64,000 nt of DNA from Oscillospiraceae bacterium (GCA_031261325.1 JAISKH010000077.1:1-64000), one strand, 5' to 3'; shown: positions 8,471 through 18,040, counted from the first letter of the stretch. Made by a program: numbers and translations. Notes: generated by a model from the letters alone, not told the origin.

Positions 8471-9826
8471 ATGTTCAAGCTCAAGGAAAACGGAACCACG
8501 TTCTCGACCGAGGTCGTCGCCGGCCTCACCACGTTCTTCGCAATGGCGTATATCATCATAGTAAACCCGCGTATTCTGGCGCAGTCGGGAATGGAATGGG
8601 GAGCGGTATTCCTCGCGACTATACTCGCCGCCGTCGTCGGCACGCTCGTCATGGGGCTGTTCGCAAACGTGCCCTACGCGCAGGCGCCGGGCATGGGACT
8701 AAACGCGTTCTTCGTCTACACGGTCTGCTTCGGGCTGGGCTATTCATGGCAACAGGCGCTTTCAATGGTATTTCTCTGCGGGCTTATCAACATTCTTATC
8801 ACCGTCACCAAGATTCGCAAGTACATCATTAAGGCGATTCCGAAAGCGTTGCAGCACGCGATTTCCGGCGGCATCGGACTGTTCATCGGTTACATCGGAC
8901 TGCTCGACGCGGGAGTTGTTAACTTCGCCGCGGGCGTTCCCGCAATGAGCACGCTGAACACGCCCGCGCTTTGGCTGTTCCTAATCGGACTGTTCCTGAT
9001 AGTCATTCTGCTCGTCATGAAGGTCAAGGGCGCGATACTGATTGCGATTGTCGCAACGGCATTGATTGGTATTCCGCTGGGCGTTACAAAACCGGCGGAC
9101 GACATCGCCGTAACGTTCCTTGACGCGTGCAAGTCGCTGCCGAGCACGTTCGGCGTGATATTCACGAGCGAGGGGTTGCCCGCGCTGTTCTCAGGCGGCG
9201 GCAAGAGCTTGCTTATCGCGATTGTAACGATTTTCTCATTCTCAATCTCCGACACGTTTGACACAATCGGCACGTTTATCGGCACGGGGCGGCGCAGCGG
9301 TATCTTCAGCGAAGAGGACGAGCTTGCAATGGAGAACTCCGTCGGCTTCAAGACGAAGATGGACAAGGCATTGTTTGCGGACGCAATCGCGACCTCCGTC
9401 GGCTCGATACTCGGCACGTCGAACACCACGACATACGTTGAAAGCGCGGCGGGCATATCCGTCGGCGGGCGCACGGGACTTACGAGCGTCGTCGTCGCGC
9501 TGCTGTTCATAATCAGCGCGTTCTTCGCGCCGCTTATCAGCTCAATTCCCATGGCGGCGACGGCTCCCGCGTTGATTATCGTCGGCATAATGATGGCTTC
9601 GAGCTTCATCGACGTGAAGTGGACGGAGCTTGAGGAGGCGATTCCCGCGTTCTTCGCGGGCGCGTTTATGGCGTTCTCCTACAGTATCACATACGGTATC
9701 GCGACGTCGTTCATCTTCTACTGCTTGGTGAAGATTGTGAAGCGCGAGTCCAAGGACGTGCACCCGATTCTCTGGGTTTCCACGCTGCTGTTCATACTGA
9801 ATTTCGCCCTGCAAGCCCTGCTGTAA
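8471..9826 (+). CDS. NCS2/AzgA-type xanthine-guanine-hypoxanthine permease
   Basis: A 451-residue, about 13-helix purine permease of the AzgA branch of the NCS2 family (PbuG/PbuO/AdeQ-like). Seen directly: the N-terminal TTFFAMAYIIIVNP, the NVPYAQAPGMGLNAFF motif, the SFSISDTFDTIGTFIG segment and the SNTTTYVESAAGI motif, all family signatures. It imports hypoxanthine, guanine or adenine with protons; which base is not decidable here. GGGGG precedes the ATG by about 6 nt. It is monocistronic between its own promoter and a bidirectional terminator. No purine riboswitch was recognised in the leader. Confidence 0.92.
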   Translation: MFKLKENGTTFSTEVVAGLTTFFAMAYIIIVNPRILAQSGMEWGAVFLATILAAVVGTLVMGLFANVPYAQAPGMGLNAFFVYTVCFGLGYSWQQALSMVFLCGLINILITVTKIRKYIIKAIPKALQHAISGGIGLFIGYIGLLDAGVVNFAAGVPAMSTLNTPALWLFLIGLFLIVILLVMKVKGAILIAIVATALIGIPLGVTKPADDIAVTFLDACKSLPSTFGVIFTSEGLPALFSGGGKSLLIAIVTIFSFSISDTFDTIGTFIGTGRRSGIFSEEDELAMENSVGFKTKMDKALFADAIATSVGSILGTSNTTTYVESAAGISVGGRTGLTSVVVALLFIISAFFAPLISSIPMAATAPALIIVGIMMASSFIDVKWTELEEAIPAFFAGAFMAFSYSITYGIATSFIFYCLVKIVKRESKDVHPILWVSTLLFILNFALQALL

Positions 9827-9851
9827 AGCGCGGCAATTGCGGACATAAGTA

Positions 9852-9879
9852 AAGCCCCGCCGATTGGCGGGGCTTTTGC
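9852..9879. terminator. Bidirectional terminator
   Basis: AAGCCCCGCC-GATT-GGCGGGGCTT is a perfect 10-bp stem with a 4-nt loop and a T run on the plus strand; the A-rich left flank gives a short T run on minus. It separates the plus-strand permease from the minus-strand alaS operon. Confidence 0.85.
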
Positions 9880-9884
9880 CGTCG

Positions 9885-10580
9885 TTATTTAATCGCGCTG
9901 TACCGCAGACGCAGATACGAGTCTTGCAGCACCTCGCAGTTCTCGAGCTTCAGCGCGCCGAGACTGCCGAGTTGCCCGCGCGAGACGAGCGACGCGCCGT
10001 CAATGAGCGTCGCGGTGTCCCGTCCGCCGATGAGGACGGGCGCGACAACAATGTCAACGAAGTCAAACAGCTTCTCGCGCAGGAACAGCGCGTTCAGCGT
10101 GCCGCCCGTCTGAATGGTAATGCGCTCGCAACCGAAGTCGCTGTACAGCAGCTCAAGCATGGCGCGCGGGTTCAGCTCGGGTTGGTAAATTATGCGCAGA
10201 TTGTCGGCTTGAACCGCATAGGCGGGGTGGTTCGCGTTCGTCGTGACGAGCACGAACAGCTTGGACAATTCGCAGAAGTAGCGCACGCCGCGCTCGGTCA
10301 GGTGCGCGCTGTCGATTACGACGAACGAGACGGGCGATTTACTCGGCATGTCGCGCTCGTTCACGCCGACTTTTGCCTGAACGCGCCCGGAATTGAGCGA
10401 CCACAGGTCGGTTGTGCGCTCAATCTTGTAGTATTGGTGCAAGCCCTCTTTCACGCCGTCGAGCAGCGGGAAATCGGTATCGACGTCAAGGCTGTCGTCC
10501 GCGCCCGTGCTGATTTTACCGTCCACGCTCGACAGCATGAACAGCGTCGTGACGGGGCGGCGCAAGTCGCCGACAGCCAT
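9885..10580 (-). CDS. RibD C-terminal (dihydrofolate reductase-like) domain protein
   Basis: A 231-residue reductase with the DHFR-like RibD_C fold, which in RibD reduces the ribosylamino-pyrimidine with NADPH. The start LFMLSSVDGKIS and the distal ITIQTGGTLN plus VAPVLIGGRDT motifs are diagnostic. The deaminase domain of true RibD is absent, so it may be a stand-alone pyrimidine or unrelated NADPH reductase. The stop of the HIT gene and its ATG overlap by 1 nt (TAATG), so it is coupled to HIT and alaS as the third gene. Confidence 0.85.
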   Translation of the reverse strand: MAVGDLRRPVTTLFMLSSVDGKISTGADDSLDVDTDFPLLDGVKEGLHQYYKIERTTDLWSLNSGRVQAKVGVNERDMPSKSPVSFVVIDSAHLTERGVRYFCELSKLFVLVTTNANHPAYAVQADNLRIIYQPELNPRAMLELLYSDFGCERITIQTGGTLNALFLREKLFDFVDIVVAPVLIGGRDTATLIDGASLVSRGQLGSLGALKLENCEVLQDSYLRLRYSAIK

Positions 10581-10918
10581 TACACCAGTTGCTCGCGCAA
10601 TGGCTTGCCCGCGAGAACGTGGAAGTGCAGGTGGAATACCGTCTGTCCCGCGTCCGCGCCGATGTTCGAGATGACGCGGAAGCTCTCAAGCTTTTCGCTC
10701 GCCGCGACCTTTGCGATGACCTCAAAGCAACGCGCGACGGCGACCGAGTTCTCGGGAGTGACCTCCGCCACCGACGCTATGTGCGTTTTGGGAATGACGA
10801 GAATGTGCGTCGGAGCCTGCGGCGCAATGTCGCGGAACGCGAGAACGTCGTCGTCCTCGTACACCTTTGTGGACGGAATATCACCCGCGATAATCTTGCA
10901 GAATAAGCAGTCAGCCAT
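10580..10918 (-). CDS. HIT family nucleotide-binding protein (HINT-like)
   Basis: A 112-residue histidine-triad protein. The active-site motif HLHFH occupies residues 96-100 with His98 as the nucleophile position; the N-terminal CLFCKIIAG is typical of the HINT branch, which hydrolyses AMP-linked phosphoramidates such as aminoacyl-AMP adducts. It directly abuts the alaS stop codon (no gap). Its co-transcription with alanyl-tRNA synthetase fits the known aminoacyl-adenylate hydrolase activity of HINT proteins, though that link is inference. Confidence 0.93.
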   Translation of the reverse strand: MADCLFCKIIAGDIPSTKVYEDDDVLAFRDIAPQAPTHILVIPKTHIASVAEVTPENSVAVARCFEVIAKVAASEKLESFRVISNIGADAGQTVFHLHFHVLAGKPLREQLV

Positions 10919-13606
10919 CTATTTCACCTTGCCTTTCACAAATTCAGCCACGGACGCAAGCGCGTCGTCGAGCTTTGTAACGTCCTTGCCGCCGCCCATT
11001 GCGCTGTCGGGCTTGCCGCCGCCGGAGCCGCCGCATATTGCGGTCACATGCTTAATCACGTCGCCCGCGCGAACTCCCGCCGCAACCGCGTCTTTGCCGC
11101 ACACGGCGAGGAAACTCAATTTGCCGTCGCCCTGCCCCGTGAGCACGGCGACAACGGACGCGTCCTTGTCGCGCAACGCGTCGCCCAGCGTGCGCAAATC
11201 GTCGGCGGAGCTTGCGGCAACTTTCGCCGCGATAACGCGGACATTTCCAACCGCGACCGCGCCCGCAAGCAGAGAATCGGCTTCGCCGACAGCGGCTTTC
11301 GCGCTCGCGGCTTCAACCGCGCGGCGCAGCTCGCGCAACTCCGCGTTTAGCTGCTCAATGCGCGGCGCAAGCTCGGACGCGGAGCTGACTTTTAGCGTAG
11401 CGGTTAGCTCGCCGAGTGTTGTGCGGTCGGCGTTCGCCGCCGAAATTGCCGCATGACCCGTCACCGCTTCAATGCGGCGCACGCCGCTAGCGACGGAAAA
11501 CTCGGCATTGATGCGGAACGAGCCGACCTTTGCCGTGTTGTCAAGGTGAGTGCCGCCGCAGAACTCGATTGACAGCGGCTCCGAAATCTCGGAACCCGCG
11601 GTAAACGGCTTGCCGCTCACCGACACGACGCGCACGGTGTCCCCGTACTTCTCGCCGAACAGCGCGGTCGCGCCGAGCGTTTTCGCTTCCTCAAGCGGCA
11701 TTTCGCGAACTGTAACCGTGCTGCCGAGCAGAATCCAACCGCTCACAACGGCTTCGACTTGGCGAAGCTCCTGCGGTGAGAGTGCCTGAAAATGCGTGAA
11801 ATCGAACCGCAACGAATCAGGCTCGACGAGCGAACCCGCCTGCGTCACGTGGTCGCCGAGCACCTTGCGGAGCGCGGCGTGCAGCAAGTGCGTCGCCGAG
11901 TGCGCGCGGCGAATCGCGTTGCGGCGGTCGCCGTCGTACACAACCTCAACCTCGTCGCCGAGCTTCAGCGTGCCCGTCTCCAAAACGCCGTGGTGCAGGT
12001 ACTTGCCGCCCTTTGTCTTTTGCGTGTCGCCGACGTTGAATTGCGCGTCCTGTTTGAAATTCACGACATCGTGAATTAAAAGCGAACCCTTGTCGCCGAC
12101 CTGCCCGCCCATTTCGGCGTAGAGCGTCGTCTTGTCGAGCACGACAATGCCCTCGTCGCCCTGCTGGAGCGCATCGACAAGCTCGCCGTCAACGATTATC
12201 GCGGTAATCTTCGCGTCGGTGTAAGCCTTGTCGTACCCGACGAACTCCGTCGGCGTGTTGTCCGCGCCGAAGTCGAAGCCCTCCCAACCCAAATCGCCGA
12301 GAGCCTTGCGCGCTTCACGGGCGCGCTCGCGCTGCTGCTTCATCAGGTCATTGAACTTGTCCGTGTCAACGGTGAGGTTTTTCTCCTCCGCAAGCTCGAT
12401 TGTCAGGTCAATCGGGAACCCGTAGGTGTCGTACAGCCTGAACGCGTCCTCCCCGGGGATAACGGTTGCACCGTCAAGGCTTGCGATTACGCCGTTAAGT
12501 ATGTCCAGCCCGTTGCCGAGCGTCTTGTTGAAGTTCTCCTCTTCCGTGCGAATGACGCGCGTTATGTGCGACTCGCGCTCGCGCAATTCGGGGTACGCGC
12601 CGACGTTTTCGCCGATGACCGTCTGCGCGACCTCGTGCAGAAACGTGTCCGACGTGCCGAGCAGTCTGCCGTGCCGCGCGGCGCGGCGCAGAAGTCGGCG
12701 CAATACGTAGCCGCGCCCCTCGTTCGACGGCAGAACGCCGTCTGAGATGAGCATGACGGAAGCGCGCGTGTGGTCGGTGATTATGCGGAGCGACACGTCG
12801 TTCTTGTGGCTCTCGCCGTATTTCGCGCCCGTGAGCCGCGAAATATGGTTCGTGATGTTCATCACGGTGTCCACGTCGAACAGGCTGTCCACGCCCTGAC
12901 ACACGACGGCGAGCCGCTCAAGCCCCATGCCGGTGTCGATGTTCTTCTGCTTCAGCTCCGTGTAGTTGTTGCGCCCGTCGTTGTCGAACTGCGTGAACAC
13001 GTTGTTCCAAATCTCAATATAGCGGTCGCAGTCGCACCCGGGACCGCAATCGGGGCTGTCGCACCCGTACTCAACGCCGCGGTCATAGTAAACCTCGCTG
13101 CACGGTCCGCAGGGACCCGCGCCGTGCTCCCAGAAGTTATCGCCCTTGCCGAGCCGTGTGATTTTCTCGGCGGGAATGCCGATTTCCTTGTTCCAAATCT
13201 CAAACGCGTCGTCGTCCTGCTCGTACACGGACGGGTACAGAAGCTCCGGCTCCATGCCGACGACCTCTGTGAGAAACTCCCAGCAGAAAGCAATCGCTTC
13301 CGACTTGAAATAGTCGCCGAATGAGAAGTTGCCGAGCATTTCAAAATATGTGCCGTGCCGCGCGGTTTTGCCGATGTTCTCAATGTCGCCCGTGCGCACG
13401 CACTTTTGGCACGTCGTGACGCGCAGGCGCGGCGGCTTTTGCTCGCCCGTGAACCACGGCTTCATCGGCGCCATGCCGGAATTTATCAGCAGCAGGGACT
13501 TATCGCCCTGCGGTACGAGCGAAAAGCTCGGCAGGCGGAGATGCCCCTTGGACTCAAAGAAAGACAGAAACATTTCGCGCAGCTCGTTTAACCCGTAGTT
13601 TTTCAT
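10919..13606 (-). CDS. alaS: Alanyl-tRNA synthetase
   Basis: An 895-residue class II synthetase that charges tRNA-Ala. Domain order is as usual: catalytic core from the N-terminus (ELREMFLSFFESKGH; motif RVTTCQKCVRTGD), tRNA-recognition, the editing domain with HSATH and CGGTH zinc-binding motifs, and a C-Ala domain near the end with GGSGGGKP. I chose ATG at 13606, with GGAGG 8 nt upstream; the longer reading frame adds 14 residues with no family support. It is transcribed from a perfect-consensus promoter. I looked for a T-box leader and saw none; the leader is only about 50 nt. Confidence 0.97.
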   Translation of the reverse strand: MKNYGLNELREMFLSFFESKGHLRLPSFSLVPQGDKSLLLINSGMAPMKPWFTGEQKPPRLRVTTCQKCVRTGDIENIGKTARHGTYFEMLGNFSFGDYFKSEAIAFCWEFLTEVVGMEPELLYPSVYEQDDDAFEIWNKEIGIPAEKITRLGKGDNFWEHGAGPCGPCSEVYYDRGVEYGCDSPDCGPGCDCDRYIEIWNNVFTQFDNDGRNNYTELKQKNIDTGMGLERLAVVCQGVDSLFDVDTVMNITNHISRLTGAKYGESHKNDVSLRIITDHTRASVMLISDGVLPSNEGRGYVLRRLLRRAARHGRLLGTSDTFLHEVAQTVIGENVGAYPELRERESHITRVIRTEEENFNKTLGNGLDILNGVIASLDGATVIPGEDAFRLYDTYGFPIDLTIELAEEKNLTVDTDKFNDLMKQQRERAREARKALGDLGWEGFDFGADNTPTEFVGYDKAYTDAKITAIIVDGELVDALQQGDEGIVVLDKTTLYAEMGGQVGDKGSLLIHDVVNFKQDAQFNVGDTQKTKGGKYLHHGVLETGTLKLGDEVEVVYDGDRRNAIRRAHSATHLLHAALRKVLGDHVTQAGSLVEPDSLRFDFTHFQALSPQELRQVEAVVSGWILLGSTVTVREMPLEEAKTLGATALFGEKYGDTVRVVSVSGKPFTAGSEISEPLSIEFCGGTHLDNTAKVGSFRINAEFSVASGVRRIEAVTGHAAISAANADRTTLGELTATLKVSSASELAPRIEQLNAELRELRRAVEAASAKAAVGEADSLLAGAVAVGNVRVIAAKVAASSADDLRTLGDALRDKDASVVAVLTGQGDGKLSFLAVCGKDAVAAGVRAGDVIKHVTAICGGSGGGKPDSAMGGGKDVTKLDDALASVAEFVKGKVK

Positions 13607-13664
13607 TAGGTATTCCTCCAATAGTATTGGGCGGCGGCATATAACCACCCATCATAACCGAACA

Positions 13665-13693
13665 ATTATATAAAAAGCCCCGCGCGTTGTCAA
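13665..13693 (-). promoter_or_regulatory. Consensus sigma-A promoter of alaS operon
   Basis: On the minus strand TTGACA (13693-13688), 17-nt spacer, TATAAT (13670-13665): a perfect consensus, about 59 nt upstream of alaS. Confidence 0.8.
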
Positions 13694-13730
13694 CTTAATT
13701 AAATTTCACATGAAATTAACAACTCCGTCA

Positions 13731-13759
13731 TTGCCATTTACGCCGAATTACTATATAAT
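13731..13759 (+). promoter_or_regulatory. Sigma-A promoter of cdaA operon
   Basis: TTGCCA (13731-13736), 17-nt spacer, TATAAT (13754-13759) on the plus strand, about 87 nt upstream of cdaA. The two divergent promoters in this 239-bp spacer lie back to back with 37 nt between their -35 boxes; nothing else is recognised there. Confidence 0.7.
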
Positions 13760-13845
13760 CATTTAATAATGCCCAATTAGCGCGTGAAACGCCCGTTTGG
13801 AACATTAGAGTTAAGCTTGAACACATCTTACGTGGAGGCTCGAAC

Positions 13846-14697
13846 ATGAGCGCGATTGAATCTATCCTCCTGGATTTATGGAGCTACATCAGAACAATCA
13901 GCGTATGGGATATACTTGACATCGCCATTATCGCCTATCTCATCTACCGCATACTCATGGTTGTGCGAAAGACGAGCGCGGGCGAGGTTATCAAGGGTAT
14001 TATCCTGCTGCTCGCTGTTGTTTGGATTTCTAACCTGATGAACCTGAACGTCATCGGCTATTTGCTGCAACAGGCGATGCGCATGGGCGTGATTATCCTT
14101 ATCGTGCTGTTCCAACCGGAGCTGCGCAAGTTTTTGGAGCATTTCGGGACGAAGAATTTCAGGACGCTGTTTTCCGGGCGGGCAAAGCCGGCGGAGGACG
14201 AAATGTCCGTCGGGCACACGGTTGACGCTTGCGTTGAGCTGGCAAGGACAAAGACGGGCGCGCTGATTGTGTTCGAGCGCGACATCGGCATCGCGGACTA
14301 CATCGCGACGGGAACGGCTGTGGATTCCGTCGTGTCCGTTGAGCTGCTGAAAACGATATTCTTCCCGAATACCGCGCTGCACGACGGGGCGGTTATCATC
14401 AAAAACGGACGAATTGTCGCGGCGGGGTGTATGCTGCCCATGTCGGGCAACGCGAATCTGTCCCGCGACTTGGGTATGCGGCACAAAGCGGGTATAGGCA
14501 TGAGCGAGCGGTCGGACGCGGTTTCCGTGATAGTGTCGGAGGAGACGGGCGCGATTTCCGTCGCCGTGGACGGAATGTTAAAGCGCAACTTATCGCGCGA
14601 GACGTTCCACAAGCTGCTGCGCAACGAACTGGGATTGAGCACAGAGAGCGAGGGCGCGAAGCCGAGGCCGCGCATACTGAAAGGGAAAAAGTCATGA
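13846..14697 (+). CDS. cdaA: Diadenylate cyclase CdaA (c-di-AMP synthase)
   Basis: A 283-residue membrane enzyme that condenses two ATP to c-di-AMP. Three N-terminal helices (about residues 15-95) precede the DAC domain. The DGA catalytic motif is at 180-182; the second motif, normally RHR, reads RHK at 212-214, followed by GIGMSERSDA. c-di-AMP controls potassium and osmolyte transport and wall homeostasis in Firmicutes. GGAGG is 7 nt before the ATG. The stop overlaps the cdaR start by 4 nt, the conserved cdaA-cdaR arrangement; glmM, often next, is absent here. Confidence 0.96.
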   Translation: MSAIESILLDLWSYIRTISVWDILDIAIIAYLIYRILMVVRKTSAGEVIKGIILLLAVVWISNLMNLNVIGYLLQQAMRMGVIILIVLFQPELRKFLEHFGTKNFRTLFSGRAKPAEDEMSVGHTVDACVELARTKTGALIVFERDIGIADYIATGTAVDSVVSVELLKTIFFPNTALHDGAVIIKNGRIVAAGCMLPMSGNANLSRDLGMRHKAGIGMSERSDAVSVIVSEETGAISVAVDGMLKRNLSRETFHKLLRNELGLSTESEGAKPRPRILKGKKS

Positions 14698-15971
14698 GCG
14701 CAGGTAAGGGGAGAATGAGCCGCGTGCTTAAAAGCCGCGCGTTCTATATAGTGTTTTCAATACTCGCGTCGGTCGCGCTGTGGATGTTCGTCGAGTTCAT
14801 GGAGAACCCCGACATTGAGAGCCGCGAGGTGTCCGTTCCCGTCGAATTTGTGAACCGCGACTTGGTGGGCGACAGGCAGCTTGTGATTACGGAGCTGAGC
14901 AGCGAGTCGCTCGCGCTGAAGTTCTCGGGCAAGCGCAGTACGATTACGGAGCTGAACCGCGGGGGAGCCGTGCGCGTGACGGTGGATTTGGCGCAGATTA
15001 AAGGCTCGGGGCAGAACAAGCTGGACTACAACGTCATTTACGGTACGGAGGTTGATGTTGACGGTCTTGCAATAATCTACCGCAGCGAGAATTACATTAC
15101 CGTAACGGTTGAAGCGGTGTATAAGAAGGACGTGCCGATTAGCGGGAGCTACACGGCGGGAAATATCGCGATGGACGGCTATCAGGCGGAGCAAATGCGC
15201 TTCGCGCCGGAAATGGTTACGGTGTCGGGTCCGGAATCCGTCGTTGCGCGCGTCGAAAAAGCGATGGTTTACGTGCAACGCGAAAACCTGACAAAGACGG
15301 TCGTTGAGGATATGCCGTACACGCTGCTGGACGCGGACGGAGTGCCTGTGCCGACGGACGAGCTGGAGTTGAGCCGCGACACGGTGACGGTCACAATACC
15401 GATTAAAATGGTTAAGGACGTGCCGTTGTCCGTAAAATTCAGTTACGGCGCGGGCGCGACGGAGGAGAACGTCACTTATAAAATCACGCCCGAGACGGTA
15501 AAGCTCGCGGGTGAGCCGGACGCGCTGAACCTGAACTATGTGCTGCTCGGCACGATTGACCTGACGCGGTTCGAGACGTTCTCGACCTCAACATTCCAGA
15601 TAATCCTGCCGAACGAGACGCAAAACCTGACGGGCGAAACTTCGGCGACTGTCACGGTGTCGATTGCGGGGCTTGAAACGATGCACCTGTCGGCGACGGA
15701 TATTCAGGCGGTCAACGTGACGGAGGGCTACCGCGCGAACGTCATAACGCAGAGTCTGGACGTTACGATTCGCGGCAAGGCGGAGACGCTTGAGCTGATT
15801 CGCCCCGAAAACGTGCACATCGTCGCGGACCTGACCGACCTCGGAGATACGACGGGGACTTATGCCGTGCCCGCGCGCGTGTACGTGGACGGCGACTTTA
15901 AGGACGCGGACGTCGGCGCGATAGGCGAGTACAAGGTGACGGTTACACTAAGCGCCAACACGGAAGGCTAG
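14694..15971 (+). CDS. cdaR: CdaR (YbbR-domain) regulator of CdaA
   Basis: A 425-residue protein with one N-terminal transmembrane helix (about residues 15-35) and tandem extracytoplasmic YbbR repeats. In Bacillus CdaR binds and modulates CdaA from outside the membrane. Repeating blocks such as VPVEFVNRDL, VPISGSYTAG and VPLSVKFSYG mark the repeats. The ATG at 14694 overlaps the cdaA stop; an alternative ATG at 14715 has a better ribosome site (AAGGGGAGA), so the true start could be seven codons further in. Confidence 0.92.
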   Translation: MSAGKGRMSRVLKSRAFYIVFSILASVALWMFVEFMENPDIESREVSVPVEFVNRDLVGDRQLVITELSSESLALKFSGKRSTITELNRGGAVRVTVDLAQIKGSGQNKLDYNVIYGTEVDVDGLAIIYRSENYITVTVEAVYKKDVPISGSYTAGNIAMDGYQAEQMRFAPEMVTVSGPESVVARVEKAMVYVQRENLTKTVVEDMPYTLLDADGVPVPTDELELSRDTVTVTIPIKMVKDVPLSVKFSYGAGATEENVTYKITPETVKLAGEPDALNLNYVLLGTIDLTRFETFSTSTFQIILPNETQNLTGETSATVTVSIAGLETMHLSATDIQAVNVTEGYRANVITQSLDVTIRGKAETLELIRPENVHIVADLTDLGDTTGTYAVPARVYVDGDFKDADVGAIGEYKVTVTLSANTEG

Positions 15972-15973
15972 AC

Positions 15974-16849
15974 TTGTTCGGATATGTCAGACCGTTCACG
16001 CCGGAGCTGCGCGTGCGTGAATATGAGCGGTTCCGCGCGTGTTACTGCGGACTGTGCCGAGAGCTTGGGCGCGGGTACGGCGCGTTCTCGCGGCTGATAC
16101 TGAACTTCGACTTTGTGTTTCTCGCGATGTTGCTGTGGCGGGAGGACGAGGAGCCGAAGCTCGAGCGCAAATTCTGCGGCTTCACCTGCCGAAAACGTTT
16201 CTGCTGCAAGAGTAACGACGCTCTGAACGCGGCGGCGGGCTACAGCGTGATTCTCGCTTGGCACAAGCTGCGCGACGGGATTCGCGACGATGGGTTCGTT
16301 AAAGCGACGGGAGCGCGAGCCGCGAGCTTGGCACTTCGCGGCGCGTATAAGCGCGGAGCGCGGGAGCACCCCGAGTTTGACGCGGCGGTACGGGAGCGGC
16401 TATCGCAGCTTGCGGAGCTTGAGGACGCGCGGAGCGATTCGCTGGACGCTTGCGCCGACAGTTTCGCGCGACTGCTCGAGGGGCTTGCGCCGCATGACGG
16501 GCGCGAACGCGCGATGGGGCAGCTGCTGTACCACGTCGGGCGGTGGATTTACATTGCGGACGCGGCGGACGACCTGAAGGAAGATTGCGCCGCTGGGCGG
16601 TTCAACCCGCTCGCGACGCGGTTCGGTATTACGGACGGCGCGCTGACGCGGGAAGCGCGCGAGAGCGTTGAGACGACGCTTGCGCACTCGCTGAATCTCG
16701 CGGGTTCCGCGCTCGCGCTGCTGCCGGAAAACGCGTGGCGCGGCGAGCTTGAGAACATCATATATCTCGGAATGTCGGAAACGACTCGCGCGGTGCTGGA
16801 CGGGCGGTTCAACTCCCTGAAACGGCGGAGACAACGGTATCCCAAATAA
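15974..16849 (+). CDS. DUF5685 family protein
   Basis: A 291-residue protein beginning [20 protein letters not shown] and containing CYCGLC near residue 24, the signature of a clostridial family of unknown function (DUF5685). An internal [12 protein letters not shown] segment adds a cysteine cluster, and the DAADDLKED stretch near residue 197 resembles the Asp-rich helix of all-alpha prenyl-synthase-like folds, which I note only as similarity. TTG at 15974 is the start, since the family begins MFGYV and GGAAGG lies just upstream. It precedes a J-domain gene, a pairing that hints at a shared role. Confidence 0.75.
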   Translation: MFGYVRPFTPELRVREYERFRACYCGLCRELGRGYGAFSRLILNFDFVFLAMLLWREDEEPKLERKFCGFTCRKRFCCKSNDALNAAAGYSVILAWHKLRDGIRDDGFVKATGARAASLALRGAYKRGAREHPEFDAAVRERLSQLAELEDARSDSLDACADSFARLLEGLAPHDGRERAMGQLLYHVGRWIYIADAADDLKEDCAAGRFNPLATRFGITDGALTREARESVETTLAHSLNLAGSALALLPENAWRGELENIIYLGMSETTRAVLDGRFNSLKRRRQRYPK

Positions 16850-16892
16850 GCCGCCGCAGTCGGCAATATTCTACGAAAAGGAACGGAATGAT

Positions 16893-17501
16893 ATGAACGA
16901 CCCATACAGCGTGCTCGGCGTGTCACCCTCGGCTACTGAAGATGAGGTTAAAAAGGCTTATCGCGAGCTTGCGCGAAAATATCACCCCGATAATTATCAC
17001 GACAACCCCCTTGCCGACCTTGCGCAAGAGAAGATGAAAGAGATAAACGAGGCTTACGACTCGATTACCAAGGGGCGAACGGGCGGCGGCGCGGGGTACA
17101 ACTCGAACGCGGGCTACAATCCCGGCGGCAGAACGTCCGGCGCGGGCGGAACGGCGGAGTTCGTTCGGGTGCGCAAGGCGATTAACGAGGGCGACCTTGA
17201 CTATGCCGAGAGCGTGCTCGAATCGTCCGAGAATCGCGGCGCGGAGTGGAACTTCCTGATGGGCAGCGTCTATTATCGCCGAGGTTGGTTGGACAAGGCG
17301 CGGCAATACTATCAAATCGCCGTGCAGATGGAGCCGGGCAACGCGGAGTACCGTCAGGCGTTGCAATACATGGCGCAGGGCGGCTCCGGGTTCCGACCGG
17401 CGGGGTTCGGCGGGTTCACGCGCGGCGGCGCGGGCGGCTGTGACGTGTGCGATATTTGCACGGCTCTGTGGTGTGCCGACGTGTGCTGTAACTGCTGCTG
17501 A
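16893..17501 (+). CDS. J-domain protein with cysteine-rich tail
   Basis: A 202-residue DnaJ-like co-chaperone. The J domain spans about residues 3-60 with HPD at 31-33. A Gly/Asn-rich linker (65-95) leads to a helical TPR-like region (about 95-165) and a Gly-rich segment. The last 20 residues carry eight cysteines, possibly a metal-binding or palmitoyl-like anchor. It is not a full DnaJ: the zinc-finger repeats CXXCXGXG and the C-terminal substrate domain are missing. It probably stimulates DnaK on a dedicated client; the adjacent DUF5685 protein is a candidate, by inference only. Confidence 0.88.
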   Translation: MNDPYSVLGVSPSATEDEVKKAYRELARKYHPDNYHDNPLADLAQEKMKEINEAYDSITKGRTGGGAGYNSNAGYNPGGRTSGAGGTAEFVRVRKAINEGDLDYAESVLESSENRGAEWNFLMGSVYYRRGWLDKARQYYQIAVQMEPGNAEYRQALQYMAQGGSGFRPAGFGGFTRGGAGGCDVCDICTALWCADVCCNCC

Positions 17502-18019
17502 TGCGGACGCGGACATTAACCTTTTCGGCGGCAATGAGCGCGCTTACGCTTGTGTTCCTGTGGCTCGCGTGCGTCATGCCGTCGGGGAAGTTCGGCTTCG
17601 TCGCGGCATCGTCGCTGTTTTGCGCGGCGGCGATTGAGGAGCGCGGCATACCCGCGGGACTCGCGGTGTTCGCGGTCAGCGCGATACTTGCGGCTCTGCT
17701 GCTCGCGGGTTACACGGCGCAGTGGCTGTATCCGCTCTTTTTCGGGTATTATCCGATAATACGCAAGGTCACGAGCCGACTGCGCAACAAGGTCGCGGCG
17801 CATGTTGCGCTGCACGCGGTATTTACGGCGGCGGCGGTCGCTGTGTGGTACACAATCGGCGCGTTCATGTTTAACTTCAGTCGCTTCGGGCTTGAGGGCG
17901 GAGCGGCACTCGCGGTACTGCTAATCGGCGGCAACTTCGTGTTCGCGGTGTTTAATTTAGGTTACGGAAAGCTGTTGGAGTTCTACCGCGTGCGAATTTC
18001 GCGGCACATAAAGCGATAA
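17501..18019 (+). CDS. Hypothetical multi-pass membrane protein
   Basis: A 172-residue hydrophobic protein with about five predicted helices (roughly residues 5-26, 30-45, 50-75, 100-125, 135-155). The ATG overlaps the J-protein stop by 1 nt (TGATG), so it is coupled to it. The Lys/Arg-rich tail RVRISRHIKR points to a cytoplasmic C-terminus. I do not recognise a family. Its place between the DUF5685/J-protein pair and yicC gives no firm function. Confidence 0.72.
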   Translation: MRTRTLTFSAAMSALTLVFLWLACVMPSGKFGFVAASSLFCAAAIEERGIPAGLAVFAVSAILAALLLAGYTAQWLYPLFFGYYPIIRKVTSRLRNKVAAHVALHAVFTAAAVAVWYTIGAFMFNFSRFGLEGGAALAVLLIGGNFVFAVFNLGYGKLLEFYRVRISRHIKR

Positions 18020-18040
18020 TATAATGGGAGGGATAACCTC

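Noticed and set aside
9864-11456. 530-codon plus-strand ORF over alaS, HIT and RibD_C
   Set aside because: It is antisense to three well-supported genes and has a low-complexity Arg/Ala/Ser-rich product, a usual effect of high GC content.
13607-13665. T-box leader for alaS
   Set aside because: The leader is about 50 nt with no specifier stem or T-box sequence.
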